Part shown: positions 34,594-46,064 of the stretch, piece by piece
How positions within the stretch are numbered: the stretch's first letter is position 1
Layout of the letters: every line of letters starts with the position of its first letter
Assembly (NCBI RefSeq): GCF_028554725.1
Contig: NC_071670.1
Location: 20,526,001-20,590,000 of the forward strand
Length of the DNA: 64,000 bases
Origin: Zeugodacus cucurbitae
Lineage: Eukaryota; Arthropoda; Insecta; Diptera; Tephritidae
Reading direction: 5' to 3'
Notes under the pieces: model-generated
The model's database searches: none
The model's input: the letters and a program-made list of their open reading frames with translations, nothing else
What the model was told of the DNA's origin: nothing
Translations under genes and position numbers: made by a program

Positions 34594-35850
34594 TTAGCCG
34601 GTTATAGCCGAATCGACTATAGTGCGCCACCTGTCTCTCTCCTTCGCAGTTCGGCGCCAGTTGGAGATCCCAAGTGTAACCAGGTCGCTCTCCACCTGGT
34701 CCCTCCAACGGAGTGGAGGCCTTCCCCTTCCTCGGCTTCCTCCGGCGGGTACTGCATCGAACACTTTCAGGGCTGGAGTGTTTTCGTCCATTCGGACAAC
34801 ATGACCTAGCCAGCGTAGCCGCTGTCTTTTTATTCGCTGAACTATGTCAATGTCGTCGTATAACTCGTACAGCTCATCGTTCCATCGTCTGCGGTATTCG
34901 CCGTTGCCAATGTTCTGAGGACCATAAATCTTGCGCAAAATTTTCCTCTCGAAAACTCCTAGTGTCGTCTCATCTGATGTTGACATCGTCCAAGCTTCTG
35001 CACCGTAGAGCAGGACGGGAATGATAAGCGACTTGTAGAGCTTGATTTTGGTTCGTCGAGAGAGGACTTTACTGTTCAATTGCCTACTCAGTCCAAAGTA
35101 GCACCTGTTGGCAAGAGTTATTCTGCGCTGGATTTCGAGGCTGACATTGTTCGTGTTGTTGATGCTGGTTCCCAGGTATACGAAATTATCTACGACCTCG
35201 AAGTTATGACTGTCAACAGTGACGTGGGAGCCAAGACGCGAATGCGCCGACTGTTTGTTTGATGACAGGAGATATTTCGTCTTGTCCTCATTCACCTCCA
35301 GACCCATTCGCTTCGCCTCCTTATCCATGCGGGAAAAAGCAGAACAAACGGCGCGGTTGTTGCTTCCGATGATATCAATATCATCGGCGTACGCCAGGAG
35401 CTGTACACTCTTGTAGAAGATTGTACCTTCTCGGTTTAGCTCTGCAGCTCTTATAATTTTTTCCAGCATCAGGTTAAAGAAGTCGCACGATAGTGAGTCA
35501 CCTTGTCTGAAACCTCGTTTGGTATCGAACGGCTCGGAGAGGTCCTTCCCAATCATGACGGAGCTTTTGGTGTTGCTCAACGTCAATTTACACAGCCGTA
35601 TTAGTTTTGCGGGGATACCAAATTCAGACATCGCGGCGTAAAGGCAACTCCTTTTCGTGCTGTCGAAAGCAGCTTTAAAATCGACAAAAAGGTGGTGTGT
35701 GTCGATCCTCTTTTCTGGGGTCTTTTCCAAGATTTGGCGCATGGTGAATATCTGGTCAGTTGTCGATTTTCCAGGTCTAAAGCCACACTGATAAGTTCCA
35801 ATCAGTTTGTTGACGGTGGGCTTTAGTCTTTCACACAATACGCTCGATAG
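34594..35850 (-). pseudogene. RTE reverse transcriptase catalytic region
   Basis: About 414 open codons. The order is KLIGTYQCGFRPGKSTTDQI, FVDFKAAFDSTKR (catalytic Asp in motif A), GFRQGDSLSCDFFN (motif B), LLAYADDIDIIG (motif C, two catalytic Asp) and KTKYLLSS, then the RTE-specific C-terminus ending LRWLGHVVRM and LRWRDQVESDL. The frame begins without a Met because a TAG near 35856 separates it from the upstream part. All key RT residues are present. Confidence 0.88.
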
Positions 35851-35867
35851 TACCTAGTATGCGATAT

Positions 35868-37583
35868 TTAGGAGGCTGATCCCACGGTAATTGGCGCAGA
35901 TTGTGGGATCTCCCTTTTTATGGATTGGGCAGACACACTGAGATTCCAATCGTCAGGCATGCTTTCTTCCGACCATATTCTGCAAAGAAGCTGATGCATG
36001 CACCTTATCAGTTCTTCGCCGCCGTATTTGAATAGTTCTGCCGGTAATCTATCGGCCCCCGCTGCTTTGTTGTTCTTCAAGCGGGTAATTGCTATTCGAA
36101 TTTCTTCATGGTCGGGTAATGGAACATCTGTTCCATCGTCATCGATTGGGGGATCGGGTTCGCCATCTCCTGGTGTTGTACTCTCACTGCCATTCAGCAG
36201 GTCGGAGAAGTGTTCCCTCCATAATCCCAGTATGCCCTGGACATCGGTTACCAGATTACCACCTTGGTCTCTACATGAGGATGCTCCGGTCTTGAAACCT
36301 TCGTTAAGTCGCTTCATTTTTTCATAAAATTTTCGAGCATTCCCTCTGTCTGCCAGCTTCTCAAGCTCTTCGTACTCACGCATTTCGGCCTCTTTCTTTT
36401 TTTGTCTGCAAATGCGTCTCGCTTCCCTCTTCAGCTCTCGGTATCTATCCCATCCCGCACGTGTTGTGGTCGTTTGCAATGTTGCGAGGTAGGCAGTCTG
36501 TTTTCTCTCCGCTGCGAGACGGCACTCCTCATCGTACCAGCTTGTTTTTTGTCGTTGCCGAAAACCAATTGTTTCGGCTGCAGCGGTACGCAGTGAGTTT
36601 GAGATGCCGTTCCACAGTTCCCTTATACCGAGATGCTGATGAGTGCTCTCAGAGAGCAGGAGTGCAAGTCGAGTAGAGTATTTCGTGGCTGTCTGTTGCG
36701 ATTGCAGCTTTTCGACGTCGAACCTTCCTTGTGTTTGTTGACGGGCATTCTTTGCTGCACAGAGGCGGGTGCGTATCTTCGCTGCGACCAGATAATGGTC
36801 CGAGTCTATATTTGGTCCTCGGAGCGTACGCACGTCTAAAACACAGGAGACATGTCTTCCGTCTATCACAACGTGATCGATTTGGTTCCGCGTGTTTCGA
36901 TCAGGAGACAGCCAAGTAGCTTGATGTATTTTCTTATGCTGGAATCTGGTACTACAGACGACCATATTTCGGGCCCCAGCGAAGTCGATCAGCCTCAGGC
37001 CGTTTGGCGATGTTTCGTCATGGAGGCTGAATTTTCCGACTGTTGTGCCAAAGACACCTTCTTTACCCACCCTGGCGTTAAAATCACCAAGCACGACTTT
37101 TACATCGTGGCGGGGGCAGCGCTCATAGGTGCGTTCTAGGCGCTCATAGAAAGCATCTTTGGTCACATCGTCCTTCTCTTCCGTTGGGGCGTGGGCGCAA
37201 ATCAGCGATATGTTGAAGAACCTCGCTTTGATGCGGATTGTGGCTAGACGTTCATCCACCGGGGTGAATGCCAGGACTCTGCGACGGAGTCTCTCTCCCA
37301 CCACAAATCCAACACCAAATTTGCGCTCCTTTATATGGCCGCTGTAGTAGATGTCACAAGGACCCACCTTCTTCCGTCCTTGTCCCGTCCATCGCACTTC
37401 TTGGATGGCGGTGATGTCAGCCTTAAGTCGTATGAGGACATCAACCAGCTGGGCAGAGGCACCTTCCCAATTAAGGGTCCGGACATTCCAGGTGCATGCC
37501 CTTATATCATTATCCTTAAAACGTTTGCAGGGGTCGTCATCAAAAGGGGGGTGTCTCATCCGAGGCTTTCGTAGATTTTTCAT
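35868..37583 (-). pseudogene. RTE endonuclease and RT N-terminal region
   Basis: A 571-codon frame starting with ATG at 37583. Endonuclease motifs are in order: CTWNVRTLNW (about residue 30), IQEVRWTGQG, VLGDFNARVG (Asp and Asn of the active site) and SDHYLVAAK (catalytic Asp-His). Then come a Lys/Glu-rich linker with MREYEELEKL and the RT entry motif TRLKNNKAAGADRLPAELFK. After MPDDWNLSV the frame is lost through a one-base deletion near 35935, compared with the copies at 40.9 kb and 21 kb. Usually annotated in insects as craniofacial development protein 2-like. Confidence 0.88.
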
Positions 37584-38301
37584 TGGGGGGTGTTTTTATG
37601 TGGTGGGTCCCAAACCCTACGCACAACCGCATAAGCGGGCTTCGCCTTCTCACTTTAGCTCGCCTTCAAACGGATGTCTGTTGGCTACCCAGAGGATACT
37701 TGGTCTAAACCGGAAGTCGTGAGCTGCTTGAACCATGTGGAGAAGAATCGTTTCTGGCCACTCCCAAGTGAGTGACAATCAAAAACTTTCCTCACTTGCG
37801 TGAACTTCTACACATGATTCCATCCTCCAATATGAAGCAATATGAAATTTCGATGTCATGACGCATCAGTGTGGCAAAGGAGCTCATTTCGTAGATCACT
37901 AGTAAGCGGGGAATTAAAAATTCCACCAAATCACCACTTCTTAGGCGACGCAGCTTATCCGCTAGAAACATTGCTTATGGTGCCAAAACGGGATAATGGT
38001 TTTTTAATATCGCAGCGGAGCAAATTTAACACTATTTTAAGCACTAACCCATTTTTTGTTGAACAGGCGTTCAGGATATTAAAACAAAAATTCAGAATTT
38101 TAAAATTTATTGGTGTACAGCTCGGTCATATTCCAAAAATTATTGTATTAACGTGCATGATAATACATAACGTGATTATAATCTATGAAGGTCAGCAAAA
38201 CAGAGGAGGTCCAAACATCTGAAGTTAGTGTTCCATCATTGCAAAAAGATGAAGCCCAACAGCGCTGTTTTCAAGCTGAACGACAATTCTAAACTAAACA
38301 A

Positions 38302-39335
38302 GCAAGGAAGGGCTAAGTTCGGGTGTAACCAAACATTTTATACTCTCGCAATTTATTTTTTTAACTTTATTTATATTATATAATACACAATTTGACCCAC
38401 ATATTCGTCATATAACTATATTGTATAAAGTCCATTAAAAGTTGGAAACCATAATATTAGGTTAGAAGCATCGAGGTCCTCGTGTTCGATATATGTGCCT
38501 TAAAAACCTATGGTCCGATTTCGGCGACTTTTAGAATGGGGCTGCCACACTATATGCACAAATACTAGCAAAGTTCTGCACCGATATCGTCACTAGTGCT
38601 TACATTATATATTGTAATGTAAACGATTCCGATCGTCTTCAAAGTTCTGGTATATAGGAAGTAGGCGTGGTTGTGAAGCGATTTGGCCTATTTTCACAAC
38701 ATATCATTGGGATGTAAGGAAACTATTACAAACCAAGTTTCATTGAAATCGGTCGAGTAGTTCCAGAGATATGGTTTTTGACCTTCCATATGCAGCTTCC
38801 ATGTGCCATTTCTTATGTGAAATTTAGTGTTTCTGACGTTTTTCGTTAGTTAGTTAACCCACTTTTTGTAATTTTCAACCTAACCTTTGTATGGGAGGTG
38901 GGCGTGGTTATTATCCGATTTCTTTCATTTTTGGACTTCTGTATTAAGAAGTGGATAAAAAAACGACTGCAGGAAGTTTGGTTTATAAAGCTCTATTGGT
39001 TTCCGAGATATGTACAAAAAACCTATTTGGGGGCGGGGCCACGCCCACCTACCCAAAAAAAATCACATCCACATATGCCCCTTCCTAGTGCGATCCTTCA
39101 TACCAAATTTTATTTCCATAGCTTTATTTATGGCTTAGTTATGGCACTTTATGTGTTTTCGGTTTTCGCCATTTTGTGGGCGATCTTCACCCTGATCACT
39201 TTGGTATATATAACCCTATATCTAACTCGTTTAGTTTTGGGTGTTGCAAACAACCGTTATATGAACAAAACTATAATACTCTCTAGCAACTTTGTTGCTA
39301 TAATACTCTCTAGCAACTTTGTTGCGAGAGTATAA
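38302..39335 (+). repeat. Family A repeat, complete copy
   Basis: It runs from AAGGAAGGGCTAAGTTCGGG and TATACTCTCGCAATTTATT to AGCAACTTTGTTGCGAGAGTAT. The last 35 bases are tandemly doubled (CTATAATACTCTCTAGCAACTT twice). It was inserted between the transposase and Myb-like genes of the Harbinger element. Confidence 0.8.
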
Positions 39336-39457
39336 AAACACAATTTGAATAAAACGAACATAAATGTATTTTATTTCATAAGATAGGAACTTTCAAAACT
39401 ATAACAAATATATACTTATATATTTCTTATAATTATATAATAGTAATTATTTATAAA

Positions 39458-40025
39458 CTATCCTGGGTTTTCAAATAAAGCCCGTAGCTGCTTTAATTCT
39501 TTAAATTTTTCTTTTTCAACTTCAAGTCTTTCACTTTCTATTTTTATAAGCTTCGTTTTCCTTTTCGGATTCTTTCTCTAAGAATTCGATTACGTCATTT
39601 TTTAGCTGATGTTGTAGGTTCCGTCAATTGTTGCAGTGGTGGAAGGACTTTCCAATGAAATTATAGAATACTCGGTCATTTCTAGTGGCACTTCAATACT
39701 AGAACGACTCCCAAACACTTCATCGATTTCACTAAAATATTCCCAATTTGATGCTGCTTCGCCAGAAGTACTGTTTCTTTTTTTTTATACGCTTATAAGT
39801 CCCCATTATGTTGAGGAAACACCTCGCTATTTCATCTCTTGAAAATGGAAACGAACTGTCAACGTCCCTCATTTCCCTTAAAATCGATTCCCAAATTGTA
39901 TTTCTCTTTTTTTTGCCGGAAAATTCTGCTTCATGGCGAAGCCTTGTTGTTATGAATAATTTCTTCCGCTCGTATGTCCACTTATTTTTCTTTATAATAT
40001 AAGATAAAACGAAATGATAAGACAA
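39458..40025 (-). pseudogene. Myb/SANT-like DNA-binding protein of Harbinger type
   Basis: The N-terminal trihelix reads KWTYERKKLFITTRLRHEAE, then NTIWESILREMRD and ARCFLNIMGTYKRIKKKK. These are the Trp- and Lys-rich helices of Myb/SANT-like (trihelix) domains. After frame changes near 39790 and 39550 the protein continues with a Glu/Lys coiled coil (EFLEKESEKENE; ERLEVEKEKFKELKQLRAL) and a stop at 39458. No Met lies at the open frame start, so the first exon or bases may be missing. The convergent position to the transposase remnant suggests it is that element's second protein. Confidence 0.75.
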
Positions 40026-40058
40026 TTTAAATTAGTTACAATAAATAAAAATGACTTA

Positions 40059-40581
40059 AGGTCCAGACCCAATGGCTGGCTTTACTTGCTTTCGTTGACT
40101 TTGCGTACTTTGAATGCTTGTATGACCAAATGAGCATTTTGAACGCTTTCAAAATAATGTCACAATCACTGCTGCCACACACTTTATTTTTTGTAAATCA
40201 GAAAGTCAATCAAAACTTGCTAATAGTTTCATGTTAAATGTTATATTATTATAAACTCTTTGTAAATGTCTACATACAAATATCAAATATTTTAAATATT
40301 CATTTTAATTATTTGTACTGGCAAACGCATATGTGATAAATATTTATGTGCCAATGTAGCATCAATTGTACTTTTTTCCCAAACTGGTAACCCTAGTTAC
40401 AATATCAAATGTCAAAAGCGCCAAAAGCGCTGGCAAATAGAGCATAGATTTATTCGTAACTTCAAGCGCTTGAAGCAAAGCTCAATTTGGTCTCTTTTCA
40501 TATGCTCTAGTATAGTTCTATTCAGTTTTGACAGTTCTCACAGCAAAGCATGTAAAGCCAGTCAGCATTGGGTCTGGACCT
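40059..40581. mobile_element. Harbinger-type MITE with TTA duplication
   Basis: The ends are AGGTCCAGACCCAATG and its inverse CATTGGGTCTGGACCT, followed on both sides by a similar GGCTTTAC word. TTA flanks both sides (40056-40058 and 40582-40584), the 3-bp size used by PIF/Harbinger. 523 bp, non-coding. It sits right behind the Myb-like gene, so it may be mobilised by, or part of, the neighbouring Harbinger. Confidence 0.82.
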
Positions 40582-40769
40582 TTACTCTGCCATTGTCTGT
40601 TCTGCATACCAAATAAAATTGATGCACGCTTTGAATATCTGATGCGTTTAAAACTGAGTTGCAACCTCATTAGGAACATTAAGCGTTGCTAGAAAATTCA
40701 AGTATGATTTTAGGAACTATATGCATTGTAAATATGCATTGCAACCTACGTTTAGGAAGTCGACCTATC

Positions 40770-42385
40770 TGATCAGTTGTTGATTTTCCATGTCTAAAGC
40801 TACACTGATAAGGTCCAATCAGTTTTTTGGCACTGGGCTTCAGTCTTTCACGCAGTACGCTCGATAGGACCTTATATGGGATGCTAAGAATGCTTATCCC
40901 ACGGTAGTTGGCGCCGATTGTGGGGTCTCCCTTTTTGTGGATTGGGCAGATTACACTGAGATTCCAATCGTCGGGCATGCTTTCCTCCGACCATATTCCG
41001 CAAAGAAGCTGATGCATGTTCCCTATCAGCTCTTCGCCGCCGTATTTGAATAGCTCGGCCGGCAATCCATCTACCGCCTTATTGTTCTTCAAGCGGGTAA
41101 TTGTCATTCCAATTTCTTCACGGTCGGGCAACGGAGCATCTGTTCCAACGTCGTCGATTGGGAAATCGGGTTCGCCATCTCCTGGTGTTGTACTTTCACT
41201 GCCATTCTGCAGGCTGGAGAAGTGTTCCCTCCAGAACGCAGTATACTCTGGTCATCAAAAACTAGATCACCTCTGGGGGTCCTACAGGAGTGTTTTTGAG
41301 TGCTCTCAGAGAGCAGGAGTGCAAGTCGAGTAGAAAATCGCTCGGCTACTCGATGTCGAACATTCCTTGTTTTTGTTGACGTGTGCGCTTTTCTACACAG
41401 AGTCGGGTGCGTATCTTAGCTGCTATAAGATAGTGGGGCGAGTCGATGTTGGGACCACAGAGCGTACGCACATTAAAAACACTGGGGACATGTCGTCCGT
41501 CTATTACAACATGATCAATCTCGTTGCGAGTGATTCGATCGGGGGACAGCCAAGTAGCTTAATGGATTTTCTTATGCTGGAATCTAGTACTACAGACGAC
41601 CATATTTCGGGCCCCAGCGAAGTCGATCATGGAGGCTGAATTTTCCGACTGTTGTGCCAAAGACACCTTCTTTACCTACCCTAGCGTTGAAATCGCCAAG
41701 CATGATTTTGACATCGTGGCGAGGGAAGCGCTCGTAGGTGCGTGCTAGGCGCTCATAGAAAGTATCTTTAGTCACATCGTCCTTCTCTTGTATTGGGGCG
41801 TGGGCGCAAATAAGCGATATGTTGAAGAATATCGCTTTTATGCGGATTGTGGTTAGACGTTCCACCGGGGTGAATGCCAGGACACCAAATTTATGGCCGC
41901 TGTAGTAGATGTCACAAGGACCCACCTTCTTCCGTCCTTGTCCCGTCCATCGCACTTCTTGTATGGCGGTGATGTAAGCCTTTACTCTTACGAGGACATT
42001 AACCAGCTGGGCAGAAGCACCTTCCCAATTAAGGGTCCGGACATTCCAGGTGCATGGCCTTAATTCGTAGTCCTTTATACGTTTGCTGTGGTCGTCATCA
42101 AAATTGCGGTTCCTTATCCGAGGTTGCTGCTTCCTATTCATTCATTAATTGTTTTTATGTGATGGGTCCCAAACCCTACACACCGCATAAGCTATATTCG
42201 CCTTCTCACTTTAGCCCGCCTCCAAACGGATCTCTGTAGGCTACCCAGAGAATACTTGGTCTAAGACGTTAAGTCGTGAGCTGCGTGAGCCACATGCAAA
42301 AGAATCGTTCCTGGCCACTCCTAAGTGAATATCAGTCAGAAACTTTCCTCACTTACGTGAACTTTTACATATGACTCCATCCTCC
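40770..42385 (-). mobile_element. RTE copy, both internally deleted and 3'-truncated
   Basis: The 5' terminus is at 42385. It starts with endonuclease sequence (CTWNVRTLNW, VRWTGQGRKKVGP, LGDFNARVG at about 41680-42090), then has a deletion at about 41633 and a large one at 41260-41340. RT entry sequence (RLKNNKA, MPDDWNLSV, CPIHKKGDPTIGANYRGIS) follows, ending in the SFRHGKSTTDQ region at 40770. The catalytic YADD part and the 3' tail are missing. Confidence 0.85.
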
Positions 42386-42399
42386 ACGATTTTAGTTAC

Positions 42400-42720
42400 T
42401 TTATTTAATAAATGCACAAAATTGATATCTCGCACTGTTTACGAGATTTCGACCGTTGAAGTTATGCATTAACAGCAGCAGAGATTGACAAGTTCTTTCG
42501 CGTAGAATTATTTTCTGCAATGGCGGCCTTCGGACGCGCTTAAAAAAAAACAACCCTGGTTGAGCTAACATCGGGGGTTATAAAAGTGGCGGAAATCGAA
42601 AGTTCTTTCGCGTAGAACTACTTTCTGCATCGGCGGCCATCGGCCGCGCTTAAAAAAAATAACCATTATAGTCCGATATATGCGAATATCTCGTAAACGG
42701 TGCGAGAAAACAATTTTAGT
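42400..42720. repeat. Inverted arms around two copies of the ~107-bp unit
   Basis: AGTTCTTTCGCGTAGAA at 42492 and 42600 (period 108) starts two units that contain TTTCTGCAATGGCGGCC and CGCGCTTAAAAAAAA. They are flanked by a different inverted pair with CTCGTAAACGGTGCGAGA (right) and CTCGCACTGTTTACGAGA (left). The same unit is thus present between arms unlike those of the foldback family at 31.6 kb. Confidence 0.65.
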
Positions 42721-42780
42721 TAAGTGTTTATTTTGGGCTAATTCACATAAAAATGGTCTAAAATTTTGCCGTCACTGTAA

Positions 42781-43098
42781 CTGCCTTCCCTAAAAAAAAG
42801 CGGCAGCGGCAAATGACTGTCAAAAAATTCTCATGCCCATACAATTTGTATGGCGCATACCGAAATAACGCGACGACGACGCTGAGCGGTTGAAATTTTC
42901 TATTTTGACAGAGCGTTCCGAAGTAAAGTTGGCTGCGAAAAACGAGGTTTCTCTGTACAATAAAATTTCACAACAACAATTCAAGTAAAAATTTTGATAT
43001 TTGAAGTAAAATTGCCGCTTTTATTTAGGGATGGCGCATCGACATTAACGCTAAGCGTTAAAAAACGTTCCGCCAACGCTTTTAGTTAGGGAAGGCAG
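42781..43098. mobile_element. Harbinger-type MITE with TAA duplication
   Basis: CTGCCTTCCCTAA is mirrored by TTAGGGAAGGCAG, and TAA flanks both sides (42778-42780 and 43099-43101). 318 bp; the subterminal parts also share AAAGCG and GGCGG words. Non-coding. Confidence 0.8.
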
Positions 43099-43101
43099 TA
43101 A

Positions 43102-43640
43102 CTTAAATCTCCCTTTAAAACGTAAGTATGTATCTATTTTTAATATTTTTTTTATAAATGCAATTACCTTATTGATATTAGAAACCACGGCCATTTTCAT
43201 TAAGCATTTTCACATATGACCCGTTCCGTCAAGTGATCATTTGGAAAAACAAAAATTATAAAAGATAGGGCATATTTTAAAAGAAATAAGTTCAAATACT
43301 TTATTTTTGTGCTTGTTCTCCGCAAGTTTAATCACTGAATAGCGCGCGTAAAATGATTGGCTACATCAAGCAATACACCAACCAGACTGTGGACACGGAC
43401 AGTTTCAGACAGGCTTTAAACGCCGTAATTCATTAAATAAAACGTAAGACATTGACGCAACAAAAAAATGAATGCACACATTTCAGAAAGTCTGCCAAAT
43501 ACTTGCCATAGTGCTTCAAAAAACTTAGGGTTGTTGTATATGAATTCTAGGATACTGATCATAATTGCCGATCGTTATATAACATATCAGTAGACAGGGC
43601 AAATACACTGATGACTATATATAGCAATCCCCATAACCGT
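43102..43640. other. No feature recognised
   Basis: Spacer between a MITE and a non-LTR element. Confidence 0.45.
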
Positions 43641-45820
43641 CGGTTCTACGTTACACCGCGATTGACTCGGATTTTCGGATCCGACCAAGGGCTATTATTT
43701 CAGCGACCCAGACCTGTCTGGATCGGTAAGTTCTAGTTTAAAACTGCCATCAATTGAGCAACACCTTGCAGCAGGGTTGCTCTCTATCCTTTTGATTCGC
43801 GCTGGCGTTGAGCCAAACCCGGGTCTAAGTGAATATTTTGCTGCGTATGCGCTAAAAGGCTCCATCCAAACTCCACCTCGGTTGGGTGTAACACATGCAA
43901 TGGATGGACCTGTTCTGGCCTTAAGACCCACACGGAGTGGACCACAAGTTAGGTGGTCCCAAGCTGCCAACGCACAACCGCGACAACCGTCTCTACGGCA
44001 GTGCAATTAGCACCAGGTTTCGCATTGCGTCACCACCCATTGCGAGTGGCCAAGATAGAACCTCAACGGTCCTCCGGAGCTCCAGGCAGCATGACTCCCA
44101 GTCTGGTCAGACCCATCCCCAACCTTCATCCCGCTCCGATCTTTGTACGAGGGCCACAACGCAACTCCTGGTCCCTCGTACTATCTGTTCTGTGTGTCAG
44201 ACCGCAATACGTCGGAACATTATATCGGTTAAGTGCAATTCTTGTTCTGGCTGGTATCATTTTCCGACGTGTTCCGGCGCACCACCCGTGAGTGGAGTGA
44301 GTCATTCGTTGTCCCATGCTGCAGGAGTCTGCCCCGCCACAACCTCAAACGGAGTCGCCAAACAAAACCCGAGTGCGACAATTTCCTCTGCGGGTTTTGC
44401 AGTAGTCAGGGCATAGGCATATCCGGTCAGGCGATCTCGAGGTCGATATATTTAATATATACATCCCCCCGTTACATGTTGCCTAACAGAATATCACCCG
44501 AACATCGGTGCGCTGTTTTGTGGTGAAAACCGATTGATACTTGGCGACTTTAACGCGCATCACGATCTTTGGCATTCTTGCCTGTCAAATGATCGTCGAC
44601 GGATGGAGCTGGCAGAACAGATTGACGATTCAACATTCTGCACAATGAGTGACGTAGACCCCACCAGAATTATGGGTACCTGTAATAGCTCGCCTGATAT
44701 TACAATCACTAGCGGTGGTCTGATAAAAAGCATAACCTGGCGACCTATGCTAACTCTCGCATCAGACCATCTGCCTATAATTGTCTCGATCGAAAAACCT
44801 TCTGACTTTATTTTGTGGACAACAGCACCTTCGTTAACTTCAATAAAGCTAACTGGGTCGGCTTCAAAGAATTTACTGCCTATGTATACGTTGACGAACG
44901 TCAATTCCGCAAGGCGATCACAGCTGCTACTGCTCGCTTCATTCCTGCTGAACGCATTGCGGAAATCCGCACTAACTTCCCAGCGGAAGCAGCAGTTTTA
45001 GCCAACGAGCGCGATGCCTTACGCCGATCCCTGAGATCCTCGTATAAGTGATCTCAATTTGGAGATTCGACGAACGGTAAATCAATATAAGCGGACGAAA
45101 TGGGCAGAGCACCTGAAGTCTTGTAATCTTTCCACTGGTGTGGCTAAGCTCTGGACTACTGTCAAATCCCTATCCAACCCGAGAAGGCATGATGACCGAG
45201 TTAAAATTCAATTCCCTGGTCATGCCTCCTCGGACCCGAAAAATTACGCCAAAATGCCAAAAGACTGCGCACCACTTATGTACCTTCACCAGCGGGAAGG
45301 TTGCAGATGTCATTACTCATTGGACGAAAGAGTATAATACTTACCAAGCAGTTTCTGTTGGCATGCTATCGCAGAAATCACCCCTGCAGTTACCTGCTGG
45401 AAGCCGGTAATAGCCATGGAGAGTATCTTCCTGAAATACGTTGACGACTTAAATGACTATACCGACAGGACTTCGGATGTGAATAACTATAGATAAGCAC
45501 TCAACACCATTCACAGAGGAGCTATTAACAGCTTCATTGACCCCCTCCCAGTGAATGGCGTATTTAGAGAAACAACACCCACCGTTGCAGATACAGAGCT
45601 CTAGTTGCCTCGCGAAACTTGAGAGACCCTTGAGCAACTTAGTTCTGGATATCGTAACAGACTAAACTTCTACCTATCCAGACTAGACCCTGACATACTC
45701 AACATATGTCCTGCATGCAAAGAGTCCCCGCATGACACTAACCACCTCTTTGCATGCCCCCTTAACCCTACTCACCTAACAACCCTTTCCCTTTGGTCCG
45801 ACCCCAACAACAACAACTGA
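43640..45820 (+). mobile_element. Non-LTR retrotransposon, deletion derivative, not RTE
   Basis: Coding pieces in order: IRAGVEPNPGLSEYF (43785-43830); a PHD-like zinc finger ICSVCQTAIRR...CNSCSGWYHF...C (44175-44280); an APE endonuclease with LILGDFNAHHDLWHS (44530-44575), SPDITI and SDHLPIIVS (44760-44795); a Lys/Arg-rich linker; and a C-terminal Cys/His cluster ICPACKES..HDTNHLFACP (45705-45755). The RT domain is deleted at about 45330-45410. The end is a CAACAACAACAAC run at 45808-45820. Multiple frameshifts. The clade is not assigned with confidence. Confidence 0.8.
44534..44815 (+). pseudogene. APE-type endonuclease fragment of the non-LTR element
   Basis: GDFNAHHDLW carries the active-site Asp and Asn, SPDITITSGGL the strand before the catalytic loop, and SDHLPIIVSIE the catalytic Asp-His pair. 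The N-terminal third of the domain, with the catalytic Glu, is deleted together with the join to the zinc finger. Confidence 0.75.
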
Positions 45821-46012
45821 GGACTATATTCTGTAGACTTACAAAATTTGGGTGTAAGTATGTTCCACCTTGTCCCGAGGAATTTGAAAAATTGCTCCAA
45901 ATTTTTTGGGTAAAATCTTACAAATTCTTGACATCACAACATAAATTGTAAAATGTAATCTTGAGATAATATTAAATTTTATTAACAAAACAAATAAATT
46001 ATAACAAATATC

Positions 46013-46018
46013 TTTATT
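46013..46018 (-). terminator. Poly(A) signal of the mitochondrial seryl-tRNA synthetase gene
   Basis: AATAAA on the minus strand about 47 bases after the stop codon. Confidence 0.6.
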
Positions 46019-46064
46019 ACATATACACATTTTTTCGTTAGTTTTACAATATCGAATGTCTACT

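Larger units (their letters stand above)
34564..37828 (-). mobile_element. Near full-length RTE-clade non-LTR retrotransposon, 3.27 kb
   Basis: The 5' terminus is at 37828 (GGAGGATGGAATCATGTG on the minus strand, shared with the copies ending at 13514 and 42385). The 3' end is a short ATGT/ACAT repeat tail at 34564-34575. It encodes an APE-type endonuclease followed by a reverse transcriptase, with no gag-like ORF1, as usual for RTE. Two lesions are visible: a one-base deletion near 35935 and an AAG-to-TAG change near 35856. Otherwise it looks young. No direct repeats flank it. Confidence 0.92.
34335..38290 (+). pseudogene. PIF/Harbinger transposase, split by LTR and RTE insertions
   Basis: The 5' part at 34335-34491 reads KCGFPDVIGCIDCTHNRIKA, with the first catalytic Asp in GCIDCTH. 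The 3' part at 37834-38222 reads HDASVWQRSSF, FLGDAAYPLETLL (second Asp) and FVEQAFRILKQKFR (catalytic Glu), then PKIIVLTCMIIHNV. All three DDE residues are therefore retained, although the family's usual DGTH is DCTH here. A small deletion before HDASVW and a frameshift near 38195 are visible. The intervening 34492-37828 is younger inserted DNA. The Myb/SANT-like gene at 39458-40025 is convergent, the normal layout of a Harbinger element. Confidence 0.85.
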
